NCBI GenBank assembly: GCA_913054565.1
Contig: CAJXHW010000023.1
Location: forward strand, 1 to 12,459
DNA from: an uncultured Kordia sp.
GTDB taxonomy: Bacteria > Bacteroidota > Bacteroidia > Flavobacteriales > Flavobacteriaceae
Direction: 5' to 3'
DNA: 12,459 nucleotides
The notes beneath the pieces were generated by a model that was given only the letters and a program-made list of their open reading frames with translations, did no database searches and was not told the DNA's origin. Position numbers and translations under genes: made by a program. Shown in pieces: positions 1 to 7,166 of this stretch. The stretch's first letter is position 1; each line of letters starts with the position of its first letter.

Positions 1-113
1 ATTTCTTCTTCAGAAATATCAACTAAACTTTTCTTAATCATACGTGTGCTTTCATCTATACGATACAAAGCATTCTGCTTTAACTCTTCTATGATTTGAA
101 ATTCCTTATCCAT
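1..113 (-). CDS. DinB-like (DUF1572-type) protein, N-terminal fragment
   Basis: Only the first 37 codons are inside the window; the gene leaves at the left edge, so it is partial. The visible start reads MDKEFQIIEELKQNALYRID and continues to ...KKSLVDISEEE. An N-terminal helix containing N-x-x-R-I-D-E-S followed by a 'l.disEEe' segment is what I remember from DinB-fold proteins of the DUF1572 kind, which are often encoded within flavobacterial his operons. The metal-binding histidines of that fold would lie outside the window, so this is recognition by resemblance only. The ATG overlaps the end of hisA by 8 bases (106-113), so the gene is translationally coupled to hisA and belongs to the his transcript. 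No role in histidine synthesis is known to me for this family. Confidence 0.5.
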   Translation of the reverse strand, partial: MDKEFQIIEELKQNALYRIDESTRMIKKSLVDISEEE

Positions 114-837
114 TGTTTAAAATATAAGATTCCAATTGCTTTAAGCTAATTCTATTTTCATAAATGGCTTTCCCGATAATCACTCCTTCACAACCTAATT
201 TTGCTAGTTTTGGTAACTCATCAAAAGTAGAAATCCCACCAGAAGCAATCAATTTTAAATTCGAATTGGTTTCTTTTAAAATAGAATCATACAATTGAAA
301 CGATGGCCCTTGCAACATTCCATCTTTAGAAATATCAGTAGATATCACATATTCTATACCTTCTTTTTGATACTCATTTATAAAGGATATCACTTCTTGA
401 TCACTTTCTTCTAGCCAACCAGAAATTGCAATTTTTCCATCATTAGCATCTGCTCCTAATATGATTTTGTCACTTCCGTAAGTTGTAATCCACTGTTTAA
501 ACAACTCTGGGTTTTTAACAGCAATGCTACCTCCTGTGACTTGACTAGCTCCAGATTCAAACGCGATTCTTAAATCATTATCAGCTTTTAAACCGCCGCC
601 AAAATCAATTTTTAAATTTGTTTGTGACGCTATTTGTTCTAAAACTTTGTAATTGATAATCTGACTTGCTTTTGCACCATCTAAATCAACCAAATGCAAA
701 TACTTTATACCACTATCTTCAAACTGTTTTGCAACTTCAAGTGGACTTTCATTATATATTTTTTTAGTGCTATAATCGCCTTTTGATAAACGTACACATT
801 TACCATCTATAATATCTATTGCTGGTATTATTCTCAT
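106..837 (-). CDS. hisA: HisA, phosphoribosylformimino-5-aminoimidazole carboxamide ribotide isomerase
   Basis: Cytoplasmic (beta/alpha)8-barrel enzyme for the fourth step of histidine synthesis, the Amadori-type isomerisation of ProFAR to PRFAR. The 243 residues match the usual length. The N-terminus IIPAIDI-DGKCVRL carries the catalytic Asp8. The second half has GAD (Asp130) and the TDISKDGM segment around Thr167. The two phosphate-binding loops are visible as FGGG (79-82) and ASGGIS (199-203 region). The ATG overlaps the hisH TGA by four bases (ATGA), which fixes the start and implies coupled translation. The stop overlaps the next gene by 8 bases. HisF is the paralogue, but IIPAIDI with the KDGM context and the position after hisH favour HisA. 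Confidence 0.97.
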   Translation of the reverse strand: MRIIPAIDIIDGKCVRLSKGDYSTKKIYNESPLEVAKQFEDSGIKYLHLVDLDGAKASQIINYKVLEQIASQTNLKIDFGGGLKADNDLRIAFESGASQVTGGSIAVKNPELFKQWITTYGSDKIILGADANDGKIAISGWLEESDQEVISFINEYQKEGIEYVISTDISKDGMLQGPSFQLYDSILKETNSNLKLIASGGISTFDELPKLAKLGCEGVIIGKAIYENRISLKQLESYILNNG

Positions 838-1415
838 AATTCAATAAAGTTTTTTAATAATTGTTCTCCAGATGTACTACCCTTTTCTGGGTGAAATTGC
901 ACCCCATAAAAATTATCTTTTTGTAAAGCAGATGCATAGTCCACATCATAGGTTGTTGTTGCTATTTGATATGCACATGAATCAACATAAAAACTATGCA
1001 CCAAATACATGTAATCATCTTCTTTGATGTTTTTAAACAAAGGAGATTTCAATTTAGAAATCGTATTCCATCCCATTTGAGGTACTTTTACATTTGTAGA
1101 GAAACGTTTGACATCAACATCAAAAATCCCTAAACCTTCAGTTGTATTTTCTTCGCTGAACTTACACATTAACTGCATACCTAAACAAATACCCAAAACT
1201 GGTTGTTCTAAATTTGGAATCAATTTATCTAAACCGCTTTCTTTCAATTTTTTCATAGCAAAGCTGGCCTCACCAACACCTGGAAAAATAACCTTATCTG
1301 CAGATTGTATCACAGAAATATCATTAGATACTACAGCATCAAACCCTAATCTTTTAATAGCAAACTGAACACTTTTTGTATTCCCGGCACCATAATCTAT
1401 AATTGCAATAGTCAT
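834..1415 (-). CDS. hisH: HisH, glutaminase subunit of imidazole glycerol phosphate synthase
   Basis: Class I glutamine amidotransferase that supplies ammonia to HisF for making imidazole glycerol phosphate and AICAR. It acts as a HisH-HisF heterodimer in the cytoplasm. The catalytic triad is visible: Cys77 in GICLGMQLM, and His175 and Glu177 in GVQFHPEK. The N-terminal IIDYGAGN and the oxyanion-strand motif PGVGEA (45-50) are typical. Length 193 aa is normal. The start overlaps the hisB stop by one base (TAATG) and the stop overlaps the hisA start by four (ATGA). The partner gene hisF is not in the window and is expected to the left, after the DinB-like gene. Confidence 0.97.
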   Translation of the reverse strand: MTIAIIDYGAGNTKSVQFAIKRLGFDAVVSNDISVIQSADKVIFPGVGEASFAMKKLKESGLDKLIPNLEQPVLGICLGMQLMCKFSEENTTEGLGIFDVDVKRFSTNVKVPQMGWNTISKLKSPLFKNIKEDDYMYLVHSFYVDSCAYQIATTTYDVDYASALQKDNFYGVQFHPEKGSTSGEQLLKNFIEL

Positions 1416-2548
1416 TATAACATTCCTTTTGTTGATGGTAAAATCATTTTTTCTGGATCTCTTTTTACAGCCACTTTAATCGCTTTTGCAAAAGTCTTAA
1501 AAATTGCTTCAATTTTATGGTGCTCATTAGTCCCTTCAGCTTTTATATTCAGGTTACATTTTGCACCATCGGTAAAAGATTTAAAAAAGTGAAAGAACAT
1601 TTCTGTTGGCATTTTACCAATCATTTCGCGTTTAAACTCAGCTTTCCAAACCAGCCAATTTCTCCCACCAAAATCAATAGCAACTTGCGCTAAACAGTCG
1701 TCCATTGGCAAACAGAACCCATAACGTTCTATACCAAGTTTATTTCCTAAAGCATCAGCAAACACCTCGCCTAAAGCAATAGCTGTATCTTCTATAGTGT
1801 GGTGTTCATCAACTTCTAAATCGCCTTTAACTTCAATGTTTAAATCCATTTGACCGTGACGTGCTATTTGATCTAACATGTGATCAAAAAAAGCAATACC
1901 AGTATCGATTTTACTCTTTCCTGTTCCGTCAAGATTTAAGTCGATTTTAATTTTAGTTTCATTGGTATTCCTAGTTATTGAAGCTGTACGTTCTTGTAAT
2001 TTCAAGAACTCATAAATAGCATTCCAATCGCTACTTTCTAAAGCAATATAGTCATCAAGCTCCTCACGTTTTACGGTGATTTCATCTGTTCCTAAAAACG
2101 TTTCATCATTAATATATATTCCTTTCCCACCAAGATTTTTAGCCAACTCCACATCGGTTAAACGATCACCAATAACAAATGAATTTTCTAAATCGTACTC
2201 TTCAGAAAAATACTTTGTTAACAAACCTGTATTTGGTTTACGTGTTGGTTGGTTATCTTTAGCAAAAGTAACATCTATAATTTCATCAGTAAACACAATG
2301 CCTTCTTCAGCTAAAGTTGACATCACAAAATTATGAACTGGCCAGAATGAACTTTCTGGGTACACTTCTGTTCCTAATCCATCTTGATTGGTAACTAACA
2401 CTAACTCGAAATCTAACTCGGTAGCAATTTTACTTAAGCCTTGAAATACTTTCGGGTAGAACACTAATTTTTCAAATGAATCCGTTTGTTCATCAGCAGG
2501 TTCTTTAATTAAAGTTCCGTCTCTATCTATAAATAATACTTTTTTCAT
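1415..2548 (-). CDS. hisB: HisB, bifunctional histidinol-phosphatase / imidazoleglycerol-phosphate dehydratase
   Basis: Two enzymes in one 377-aa chain. Residues 1 to about 165 form a HAD-type histidinol-phosphatase: nucleophile and acid in FIDRDGT (Asp8, Asp10), TNQ at 53-55, and GD at 127-128. Residues from about 185 to the end are the dehydratase, with the two metal-binding His motifs HHTIEDT (249-255) and EHHKIEA (342-348). In enteric HisB the phosphatase domain has a Cys/His zinc loop between these HAD motifs; here that stretch (around 91-107, VTFAKDNQPTRKP) has no Cys or His, so the zinc site seems to be absent. TAATG overlaps join the gene to both hisC and hisH. The fusion is common in Bacteroidota and Enterobacteria. 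Confidence 0.97.
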   Translation of the reverse strand: MKKVLFIDRDGTLIKEPADEQTDSFEKLVFYPKVFQGLSKIATELDFELVLVTNQDGLGTEVYPESSFWPVHNFVMSTLAEEGIVFTDEIIDVTFAKDNQPTRKPNTGLLTKYFSEEYDLENSFVIGDRLTDVELAKNLGGKGIYINDETFLGTDEITVKREELDDYIALESSDWNAIYEFLKLQERTASITRNTNETKIKIDLNLDGTGKSKIDTGIAFFDHMLDQIARHGQMDLNIEVKGDLEVDEHHTIEDTAIALGEVFADALGNKLGIERYGFCLPMDDCLAQVAIDFGGRNWLVWKAEFKREMIGKMPTEMFFHFFKSFTDGAKCNLNIKAEGTNEHHKIEAIFKTFAKAIKVAVKRDPEKMILPSTKGML

Positions 2549-3582
2549 TATAATGTTTTTAGTGTGTCTATCAACTTCTTGTTTTCTTCAGATGTTCCAA
2601 TTGTTAGTCTTAAACAATTTTCACACAACACTTGTTTTGTTCTATTTCTAATTACAATCCCTTTTGCAATTAACTGGTCATAACGTTTATTGGCATTATC
2701 TACTTTTATGAGTACAAAATTTGCATCTGTAGGGTAAATCTTTTTTACAAAATCAATTTGTTCTAATTGCTTGATTAAATTTTGACGTTCTGTCTTTATT
2801 AATTCTATTTCTGTTCCAACCTTTTCTAAATCTTTTAAACGTTTAATAGCTCTTAATTGTGTTAATTGATTAACGTTATACGGTGGCTTGATACTGTTTA
2901 AAACTGAGGTTATTTCTGTAGATGCATAACAAACACCTAAACGAATTCCAGCCATTCCGTAAGCTTTAGATAGGGTTTGTGTGATAACTAAATTAGAAAA
3001 TTCATCTAAGCGATCTAACCAACTATTAATCTCTGAAAAATCAATGTACGCTTCATCAATAACAACAATACCTTCAAAACTATTTAACAGGTTTTCAACT
3101 TCAAATACGTTAAAACTGTTACCCGTTGGGTTGTTTGGCGAACATAAAAACAACAACTTACTATTAGCATCTGCAGCGGCTAGAATTTGTACAACTGCAG
3201 GTTGAAAATCTGACGTTAAAATTACTTCTTTGGTTGTAATGCCGTTGATATTTGCTAATACATTATACATACCATAAGTGGGTGGTAATGTAATAATGTT
3301 ATCCTTATTAGGCTCACAAAATGCGCGAAACAACAAATCCAAAACCTCATCACTTCCGTTACCAAGTAAAATATTTTCTGTTGAAATATTTTTTTGCTCA
3401 GACAACAATTGTTTCACCGATTGTTGTTGCGGGTCTGGATACCTATTCACATTAGTTTCAAACGGATTTTCATTCGCATCTAAAAACACCATTTCAGTAT
3501 TGAAATCTGTGAACTCATCTCTCGCAGAAGAATATGGCGTTATATTCTTGATATTCTCTCTAACTAAATTTAAAACACTCAT
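2548..3582 (-). CDS. hisC: HisC, histidinol-phosphate aminotransferase
   Basis: Pyridoxal-phosphate enzyme of fold type I. It transfers an amino group from glutamate to imidazole acetol phosphate, giving histidinol phosphate. The 344 residues match the short bacterial HisC. Visible motifs: LDANENPF (34-41), RYPDP (47-51), GNGSDE (74-79), CSPNNPTGN (147-155), the DEAY strand (176-179), and the PLP-binding Lys206 in TLSKAYGMAGIRLG. The C-terminal RLTIGT motif that contacts the substrate phosphate is also there. The stop overlaps hisB by one base and the start overlaps the hisD stop by one base (TAATG both times). Operon context excludes other aminotransferases of the same fold. Confidence 0.97.
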   Translation of the reverse strand: MSVLNLVRENIKNITPYSSARDEFTDFNTEMVFLDANENPFETNVNRYPDPQQQSVKQLLSEQKNISTENILLGNGSDEVLDLLFRAFCEPNKDNIITLPPTYGMYNVLANINGITTKEVILTSDFQPAVVQILAAADANSKLLFLCSPNNPTGNSFNVFEVENLLNSFEGIVVIDEAYIDFSEINSWLDRLDEFSNLVITQTLSKAYGMAGIRLGVCYASTEITSVLNSIKPPYNVNQLTQLRAIKRLKDLEKVGTEIELIKTERQNLIKQLEQIDFVKKIYPTDANFVLIKVDNANKRYDQLIAKGIVIRNRTKQVLCENCLRLTIGTSEENKKLIDTLKTL

Positions 3583-4862
3583 TACTTTAAACTATTTAAT
3601 CTTAATGTTACTGCATTTTTGTGCGCTTGTAACCCTTCAGCTTCTGCCATCAATTCAATAGCATTACCAATATTTTGAATTCCTTTCTTTGATATTTTCT
3701 GAAATGTAATACTCTTTGTAAAACTGTCTAAATTAACCCCAGAGTAAGCCTTTGCATAACCATTTGTTGGTAAAGTGTGGTTTGTACCTGAAGCATAATC
3801 CCCTGCACTTTCTGGTGTGTATTCACCTATAAAAACAGAACCAGCATTTGTAATACCATTTACAAAGAAGTCATCATTATTTGTAGAGATTATCAAGTGT
3901 TCAGGTGCATAATCATTTATAAAACTTAACGCATCATTCGCATCTTCTATCAAAATTGCACTTGAAGACTCTAATGCTTTCATTACAACTTCTTCTCTTG
4001 GCAATTCATTTGTTTGTCTTTCAACTTCAACAAGTACATTATCAATAACTTGCTTTGCATCCGATACTAAAATAACTTGACTATCTGCTCCGTGCTCCGC
4101 CTGACTCAATAAATCGGACGCTACAAAAGCAGGATTTGAAGATTCATCTGCTACTACTAATAATTCACTCGGTCCTGCAGGCATATCTATTGCAATTCCG
4201 AATTTAGTCGCCAATTGTTTAGCTACAGTTACAAATTGGTTTCCTGGGCCGAATATTTTTGAAACTTTAGACACCGTGTCTGTTGCGAAAGTCATTGCGG
4301 CAATAGCTTGAATACCTCCTATTTTATAAATTTTAGTCACACCACATAATTGTGCCGCATACAAAATAGCAGGATTAACTTGTCCGTTTTTATCAGGTGG
4401 CGTGCACAACACTATTTCTTTACAGCATGCAATTTTTGCAGGAATGGCTAACATTAATACTGTTGAAAATAGCGGTGCTGTACCTCCTGGTATATATAAT
4501 CCTATTTTATCTATAGCTCGTTTTTCTTGCCAACAGAATACTCCAGGAGTTGTTTCTACACTTACCTTTTCTGTTTTTTGAGCGGCATGAAAAACTTCAA
4601 TATTATTTTTAGCTAATTGAATAGCTCCTTTTAACCCTGATGAAACCACAGAGGTTGCATTGTTAATTTCTTCTTGAGATACAATTATATTTTCTAAAGT
4701 AACACCATCAAAAATAGTTGTATATCGTGCAATTGCAGAATCACCGTTTACAGCAACATCCTTAAAGATTTCGTTGACTGTATTTTCTATATCTTCTACA
4801 GACTTTGTTGGTCGTTCTAATAACGATTGCCAATTATTTGTGTTTAATTCTATTACATTCAT
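3582..4862 (-). CDS. hisD: HisD, histidinol dehydrogenase
   Basis: NAD- and zinc-dependent enzyme that oxidises histidinol to histidine in two steps, the last reactions of the pathway. All key residues are present in 426 aa. Zinc ligands are Gln254 and His257 (LLSQAEHG), Asp355 (SAGDY) and His414 (LQAH). The catalytic Glu321-His322 pair lies in APEHLI. The family signatures GLYIPGG (121-127) and DMPAGPSELLVVAD (226-239) are intact. The gene follows hisG after 11 untranslated bases and overlaps hisC by one base. Nothing suggests decay or unusual domain structure. Confidence 0.98.
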   Translation of the reverse strand: MNVIELNTNNWQSLLERPTKSVEDIENTVNEIFKDVAVNGDSAIARYTTIFDGVTLENIIVSQEEINNATSVVSSGLKGAIQLAKNNIEVFHAAQKTEKVSVETTPGVFCWQEKRAIDKIGLYIPGGTAPLFSTVLMLAIPAKIACCKEIVLCTPPDKNGQVNPAILYAAQLCGVTKIYKIGGIQAIAAMTFATDTVSKVSKIFGPGNQFVTVAKQLATKFGIAIDMPAGPSELLVVADESSNPAFVASDLLSQAEHGADSQVILVSDAKQVIDNVLVEVERQTNELPREEVVMKALESSSAILIEDANDALSFINDYAPEHLIISTNNDDFFVNGITNAGSVFIGEYTPESAGDYASGTNHTLPTNGYAKAYSGVNLDSFTKSITFQKISKKGIQNIGNAIELMAEAEGLQAHKNAVTLRLNSLK

Positions 4863-4873
4863 CGCTACCTTAT

Positions 4874-5731
4874 TTATATGACCATTTTTTCAATCGGGCA
4901 AACTAAAATACCTTCTGCTCCGTTGTTTTTTAACTCTTGTATAATTTCCCAAAATTCGTTTTTATTCATCACTGAGTGTACTGAACTCCAGCCTTCTTCT
5001 GCTAAAGGTAAAACTGTTGGGCTACGCATACCAGGCAAAATATCAATTATTGCATCTAACATATAATTTGGTGCATTTAATAATACATATCTAGAATCTC
5101 TTCCTTTTAAAACCGATTGTATTCTAAATTGTAATTTATTTAAGACCTCTTGAACATCGTTTTCTATTTTTGGAGACGAAGCCAAAACTGCTTCAGATGT
5201 CAATAATACTTCAACTTCTTTTAAATTGTTTTTGAAAAGTGTAGAACCACTAGAAACAATATCACAAATACCATCTGCCAAACCAATGTTAGGCGCAATT
5301 TCAACAGAACCGTTGATAATGTGTATTTGAGTGGACACACCCTTTTTAGATAAATATTTTTTTACTGTATTTGGATAAGATGTTGCAATTCTTTTGTCTT
5401 GAAAATACGTCATATCCGTATACTCATCTCCTTTCGGAATAGCTAGAGATACTTTACATTTTGAAAAACCGAGGCGTTCTACAACGCTAATATCTTCTCC
5501 TTTTTCTATCAAAACATTCTCTCCAATGATTGCGATATCAACGACACCATCTTTTAGATATTGAGGAATATCACTATTTCTTAAATAGAAAATTTCTAAT
5601 GGAAAATTACTTGCTGAAGCTTTCAACTGATCTTTTCCGTTATCAATTGAAATACCACATTCTTTTAAAAGCTGTAGAGAGTCTTCGTTTAATCTTCCTG
5701 ATTTTTGAATTGCAATTCTTAATTTACTCAT
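4874..5731 (-). CDS. hisG: HisG, ATP phosphoribosyltransferase (long form)
   Basis: First, committed enzyme of histidine synthesis: condenses ATP and PRPP to phosphoribosyl-ATP. The 285-aa length marks the long, hexameric form that carries its own C-terminal ACT-like regulatory domain (about residues 212-285, from RDSRYVLLNAPNY onward) and is inhibited by histidine without a HisZ partner. The N-terminal catalytic part shows LRIAIQKSGRL (4-14), IGENVL (69-74) and the PRPP loop DGICDIVSSGSTL (153-165). It is the first structural gene behind the attenuator, so both transcript level and enzyme activity should answer to histidine. The start codon lies 56 bases after the terminator T-run, with only an A/T-rich leader and no strong Shine-Dalgarno sequence. 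Confidence 0.97.
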   Translation of the reverse strand: MSKLRIAIQKSGRLNEDSLQLLKECGISIDNGKDQLKASASNFPLEIFYLRNSDIPQYLKDGVVDIAIIGENVLIEKGEDISVVERLGFSKCKVSLAIPKGDEYTDMTYFQDKRIATSYPNTVKKYLSKKGVSTQIHIINGSVEIAPNIGLADGICDIVSSGSTLFKNNLKEVEVLLTSEAVLASSPKIENDVQEVLNKLQFRIQSVLKGRDSRYVLLNAPNYMLDAIIDILPGMRSPTVLPLAEEGWSSVHSVMNKNEFWEIIQELKNNGAEGILVCPIEKMVI

Positions 5732-5770
5732 GTTGTTTGTATAATGTTGAGTAAATCTTTTTGAGAAGAA

Positions 5771-5787
5771 GTTTCTAAAATAGAAAC
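5771..5787 (-). other. small hairpin between attenuator and hisG
   Basis: GTTTCT and AGAAAC form a perfect 6-bp stem with a 5-base loop just after the terminator T-run and 40 bases before the hisG start. It would exist only in read-through transcripts. It may be chance in AT-rich DNA; a role in mRNA stability or hisG translation is pure guess. Confidence 0.3.
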
Positions 5788-5820
5788 AAAAAACCCGTTT
5801 GATTTACTCAAACGGGTTTT
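5788..5820 (-). terminator. his attenuator: intrinsic terminator
   Basis: Perfect 13-bp inverted repeat (arms 5790-5802 and 5808-5820, AAAACCCGTTTGA / TCAAACGGGTTTT) with a 5-base loop. On the minus strand it is followed by a run of six T (5788-5793), overlapping the A-rich end of the stem. It lies between the His-rich leader peptide and hisG. The 5' arm and loop (5806-5814) can instead pair with 5860-5868, which would prevent terminator formation. This is the classical layout of a translation-coupled attenuator. Confidence 0.92.
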
Positions 5821-5837
5821 AAAATATATTAGTTGAT

Positions 5838-5901
5838 TTTAATCAATACATCTTCAGTTCGCTTGAGTGCAAATATGAAAATGATGATGTAATTGATTAA
5901 A
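5838..5901 (-). promoter_or_regulatory. his attenuator: alternative leader folds
   Basis: Two competing folds can be drawn on the minus-strand RNA. (1) Shielding hairpin: 5892-5901 plus 5886-5890 pairs with 5838-5852, a 15-bp stem with one bulged base (5891). Its apical part can form a further 5-bp helix (TTTGC with GCGAA) around ACTCAA. (2) Antiterminator: 5860-5868 (ACTCAAGCG) pairs with 5806-5814 (CGTTTGAGT), 9 bp with one G-U, disrupting the terminator. The His codons lie in the 5' strand of fold 1, so a ribosome waiting for His-tRNA opens fold 1 and frees the antiterminator strand; a ribosome reaching the leader stop covers that strand and the terminator forms. The mechanism is inferred by analogy with enteric his/trp attenuation. 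Confidence 0.75.
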
Positions 5902-5907
5902 GTTCAT
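5854..5907 (-). CDS. hisL: histidine operon leader peptide
   Basis: A 17-codon open frame too short for normal gene calling: MNFNQLHHHFHICTQAN followed by TGA. Four of codons 7-11 are CAT (5881-5889 and 5875-5877). That His density, placed directly before a terminator and hisG, identifies it as the sensing peptide of an attenuator. The codons after the His run (Thr14-Gln15-Ala16, 5860-5868) double as the antiterminator strand, which sits at the distance a stalled ribosome would leave exposed. The peptide itself probably has no further function. The symbol hisL is by analogy with enterics; the sequence is not homologous beyond the His run. Confidence 0.9.
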   Translation of the reverse strand: MNFNQLHHHFHICTQAN

Positions 5908-5923
5908 GTCTGTTTTTGTTGCA

Positions 5924-5931
5924 CAAATATT
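5924..5931 (-). promoter_or_regulatory. possible -7 element of the his promoter
   Basis: The minus strand reads AATATTTG, five of six fixed positions of the Bacteroidota -7 consensus TAnnTTTG, 17 bases before the leader-peptide ATG. A transcript starting about 6 bases further on would have a very short 5' end. No convincing -33 TTTG is present at the proper distance, so this is a weak call based mainly on position. Confidence 0.3.
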
Positions 5932-5973
5932 TGTTATTTTTTTTAAATAAACCTAATGATTCAGCGATTTATT

Positions 5974-6657
5974 TTAAAACACTGTATACATAGTTGTTAT
6001 AATAACACCTTGATTATTGTTTAAAACCAATGACAATAGCTGTTTCTCCTCTTTTATTTGAAAATTAAATGGTGGAGCCAGCACATCTAATCCACTTTTC
6101 TTTTTTAATCGGATACCTTGTCCAGAAATGATATCATTATTCGGGATAAACTCTGCTTCAGGAACATGCTCAGTTAATATCACATATTTATAATTTATTA
6201 ACTTCTGTAATACATTCTGTACTTCTGTATTAGATAGATGTTGTAGCACTTGCCTTATTATCACACAATCACCAGAAGGCAACTCATCTGTTGCTATATC
6301 CAAACATTGAAATTCAAGATTATCAATTTTAAAACGCATTTTATTTCGTTCAATTAAGCTCTCTACAATGTCTACAGCAACATACCTCTTAGTATATTCT
6401 ACTAATTCTTTTCCTATATTAAAATCGCCACAACCTAAATCGCAAATAGAAATTGGAGTTTCAAATGATTTTAAAAATGAAATCACAACATTGATATATG
6501 GCTCTACAATTTCAGGGTTATGAGACCCTTCTCCAGAATAAAAATCATAGTTTTTGCCTCCCCACAGTTTCTTTTCATAAACTTGTGTCATTGCCTTTTT
6601 TGTAGGCCAAGGTTTTTTCTTTTTTTTACGCATCGCAATCCAGTTATTAGTTAACAT
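5974..6657 (-). CDS. class I SAM-dependent methyltransferase
   Basis: Predicted cytoplasmic methyltransferase of 227 aa; substrate unknown. The Rossmann-type SAM site is clear: motif I CDLGCGDF (72-79), acidic residue of motif II in VAVD (Asp96), motif III around CLDIAT (119-123), and a motif IV/V-like RQVLQHLS (135-142). The N-terminus is very basic (RKKKKKPW, 10-17), which could contact nucleic acid or be incidental. An alternative start is Met9; the longer start is used because an AGGA lies 12 bases before it. The gene is transcribed toward the his operon with no terminator I can see in between, yet the his leader should act independently. It stands alone, just outside the proposed island boundary, so it is probably an ordinary chromosomal gene. 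Confidence 0.8.
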   Translation of the reverse strand: MLTNNWIAMRKKKKKPWPTKKAMTQVYEKKLWGGKNYDFYSGEGSHNPEIVEPYINVVISFLKSFETPISICDLGCGDFNIGKELVEYTKRYVAVDIVESLIERNKMRFKIDNLEFQCLDIATDELPSGDCVIIRQVLQHLSNTEVQNVLQKLINYKYVILTEHVPEAEFIPNNDIISGQGIRLKKKSGLDVLAPPFNFQIKEEKQLLSLVLNNNQGVIITTMYTVF

Positions 6658-6936
6658 CGTTTTAGTATTTCCTGTATTCTGAAAATAACGTTCTTGCCCT
6701 AAATATAATAGATTTTAACCTGTCTCAGTCCAAAATCTCCAAATACATCTTAGCCAGACAAAAGCAAACCTCAGCTCCTTTATATTTCATGTTGTCCTTA
6801 CCATGATTTTGAAAATTAACAACTAATATACTATCTTAAAAAAACTAGTTCAACTTGCTCTTTTTTGTTAATATAGTATAGCTTCATACAGAATCTTGAA
6901 GTGTCATTTTTAATGTGTTTTTCTTACTTAACACAA
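6658..6936. other. intergenic region, no gene seen
   Basis: About 280 AT-rich bases between the methyltransferase gene and the terminator hairpin. I see no open frame of note and no RNA gene. On the minus strand TATATTTA (6700-6707) resembles a Bacteroidota -7 element and could serve the methyltransferase gene, but the upstream -33 match is poor. Confidence 0.5.
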
Positions 6937-6972
6937 AAAAGCCTTAATTATCATACAATAATTAAGGCTTTT
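6935..6972 (-). terminator. intrinsic terminator behind the tRNA-Pro remnant
   Basis: Perfect 15-bp inverted repeat (AAAAGCCTTAATTAT at 6937-6951 and its complement at 6958-6972) with a 6-base loop, followed on the minus strand by six T (6935-6940). It lies 12 bases beyond the tRNA 3' end, the normal place for a tRNA gene terminator, and so marks the original chromosomal side of the integration site. The stem could also work weakly on the plus strand. Confidence 0.85.
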
Positions 6973-6984
6973 ACTCTATTTCAG

Positions 6985-7006
6985 TCGGGGTGGCAGGATT
7001 CGAACC
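6985..7006 (-). pseudogene. tRNA-Pro 3' fragment, probable island attachment site
   Basis: On the minus strand 7006-6985 reads as the end of a tRNA: T-loop TTCGAAT (7004-6998), T-stem 3' strand CCTGC, acceptor strand CACCCCG and discriminator A (6985). An acceptor CACCCCG demands a 5' strand CGGGGTG with C1-G72, the mark of bacterial tRNA-Pro. The T-stem 5' strand should read GCAGG but here reads AGGGG: only positions 51-53 can pair. No D-arm, anticodon arm or 5' acceptor strand follows. Identity with a tRNA therefore stops inside the T-stem, as expected for the displaced 3' end left when an integrase inserts into a tRNA gene. The intact copy should lie at the far (right) end of the island, outside the window. 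CCA is not encoded. Confidence 0.82.
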
Positions 7007-7166
7007 CCTTGTCTTGCCACTATATAAATCAATACTTTGCGATAACTTATTTTTTTGTTAACCGATATGTAGACTAGTTGTTTGTGCTTTGATAGTTTAA
7101 TTTGTTTTAAGTCTTGTATAAAGTTAACAATTTAATTATCTAATACAACATAATTTAACTCAAAAT
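7007..7166. other. island left end, non-coding
   Basis: No gene is seen. Directly at the junction GTGGCAAGA (minus strand, 7012-7020) mirrors TCCTGCCAC in the tRNA fragment (8 of 9 positions), compatible with an integrase core-site inverted repeat. Further in, TTGTTAAC (7057-7064) and GTTAACAA (about 7124-7131) form a spaced inverted repeat of unknown meaning. Confidence 0.4.

Noticed and set aside
1108..5754. Plus-strand open frames opposite the his genes (for example 2076-2336, 3278-3661)
   Set aside because: They are antisense shadows of strongly conserved enzymes, with low-complexity Ser/Leu/Phe-rich translations.
6985..7060. Complete tRNA-Pro gene
   Set aside because: The T-stem 5' strand does not pair fully, and no anticodon arm, D-arm or 5' acceptor strand exists upstream on the minus strand.
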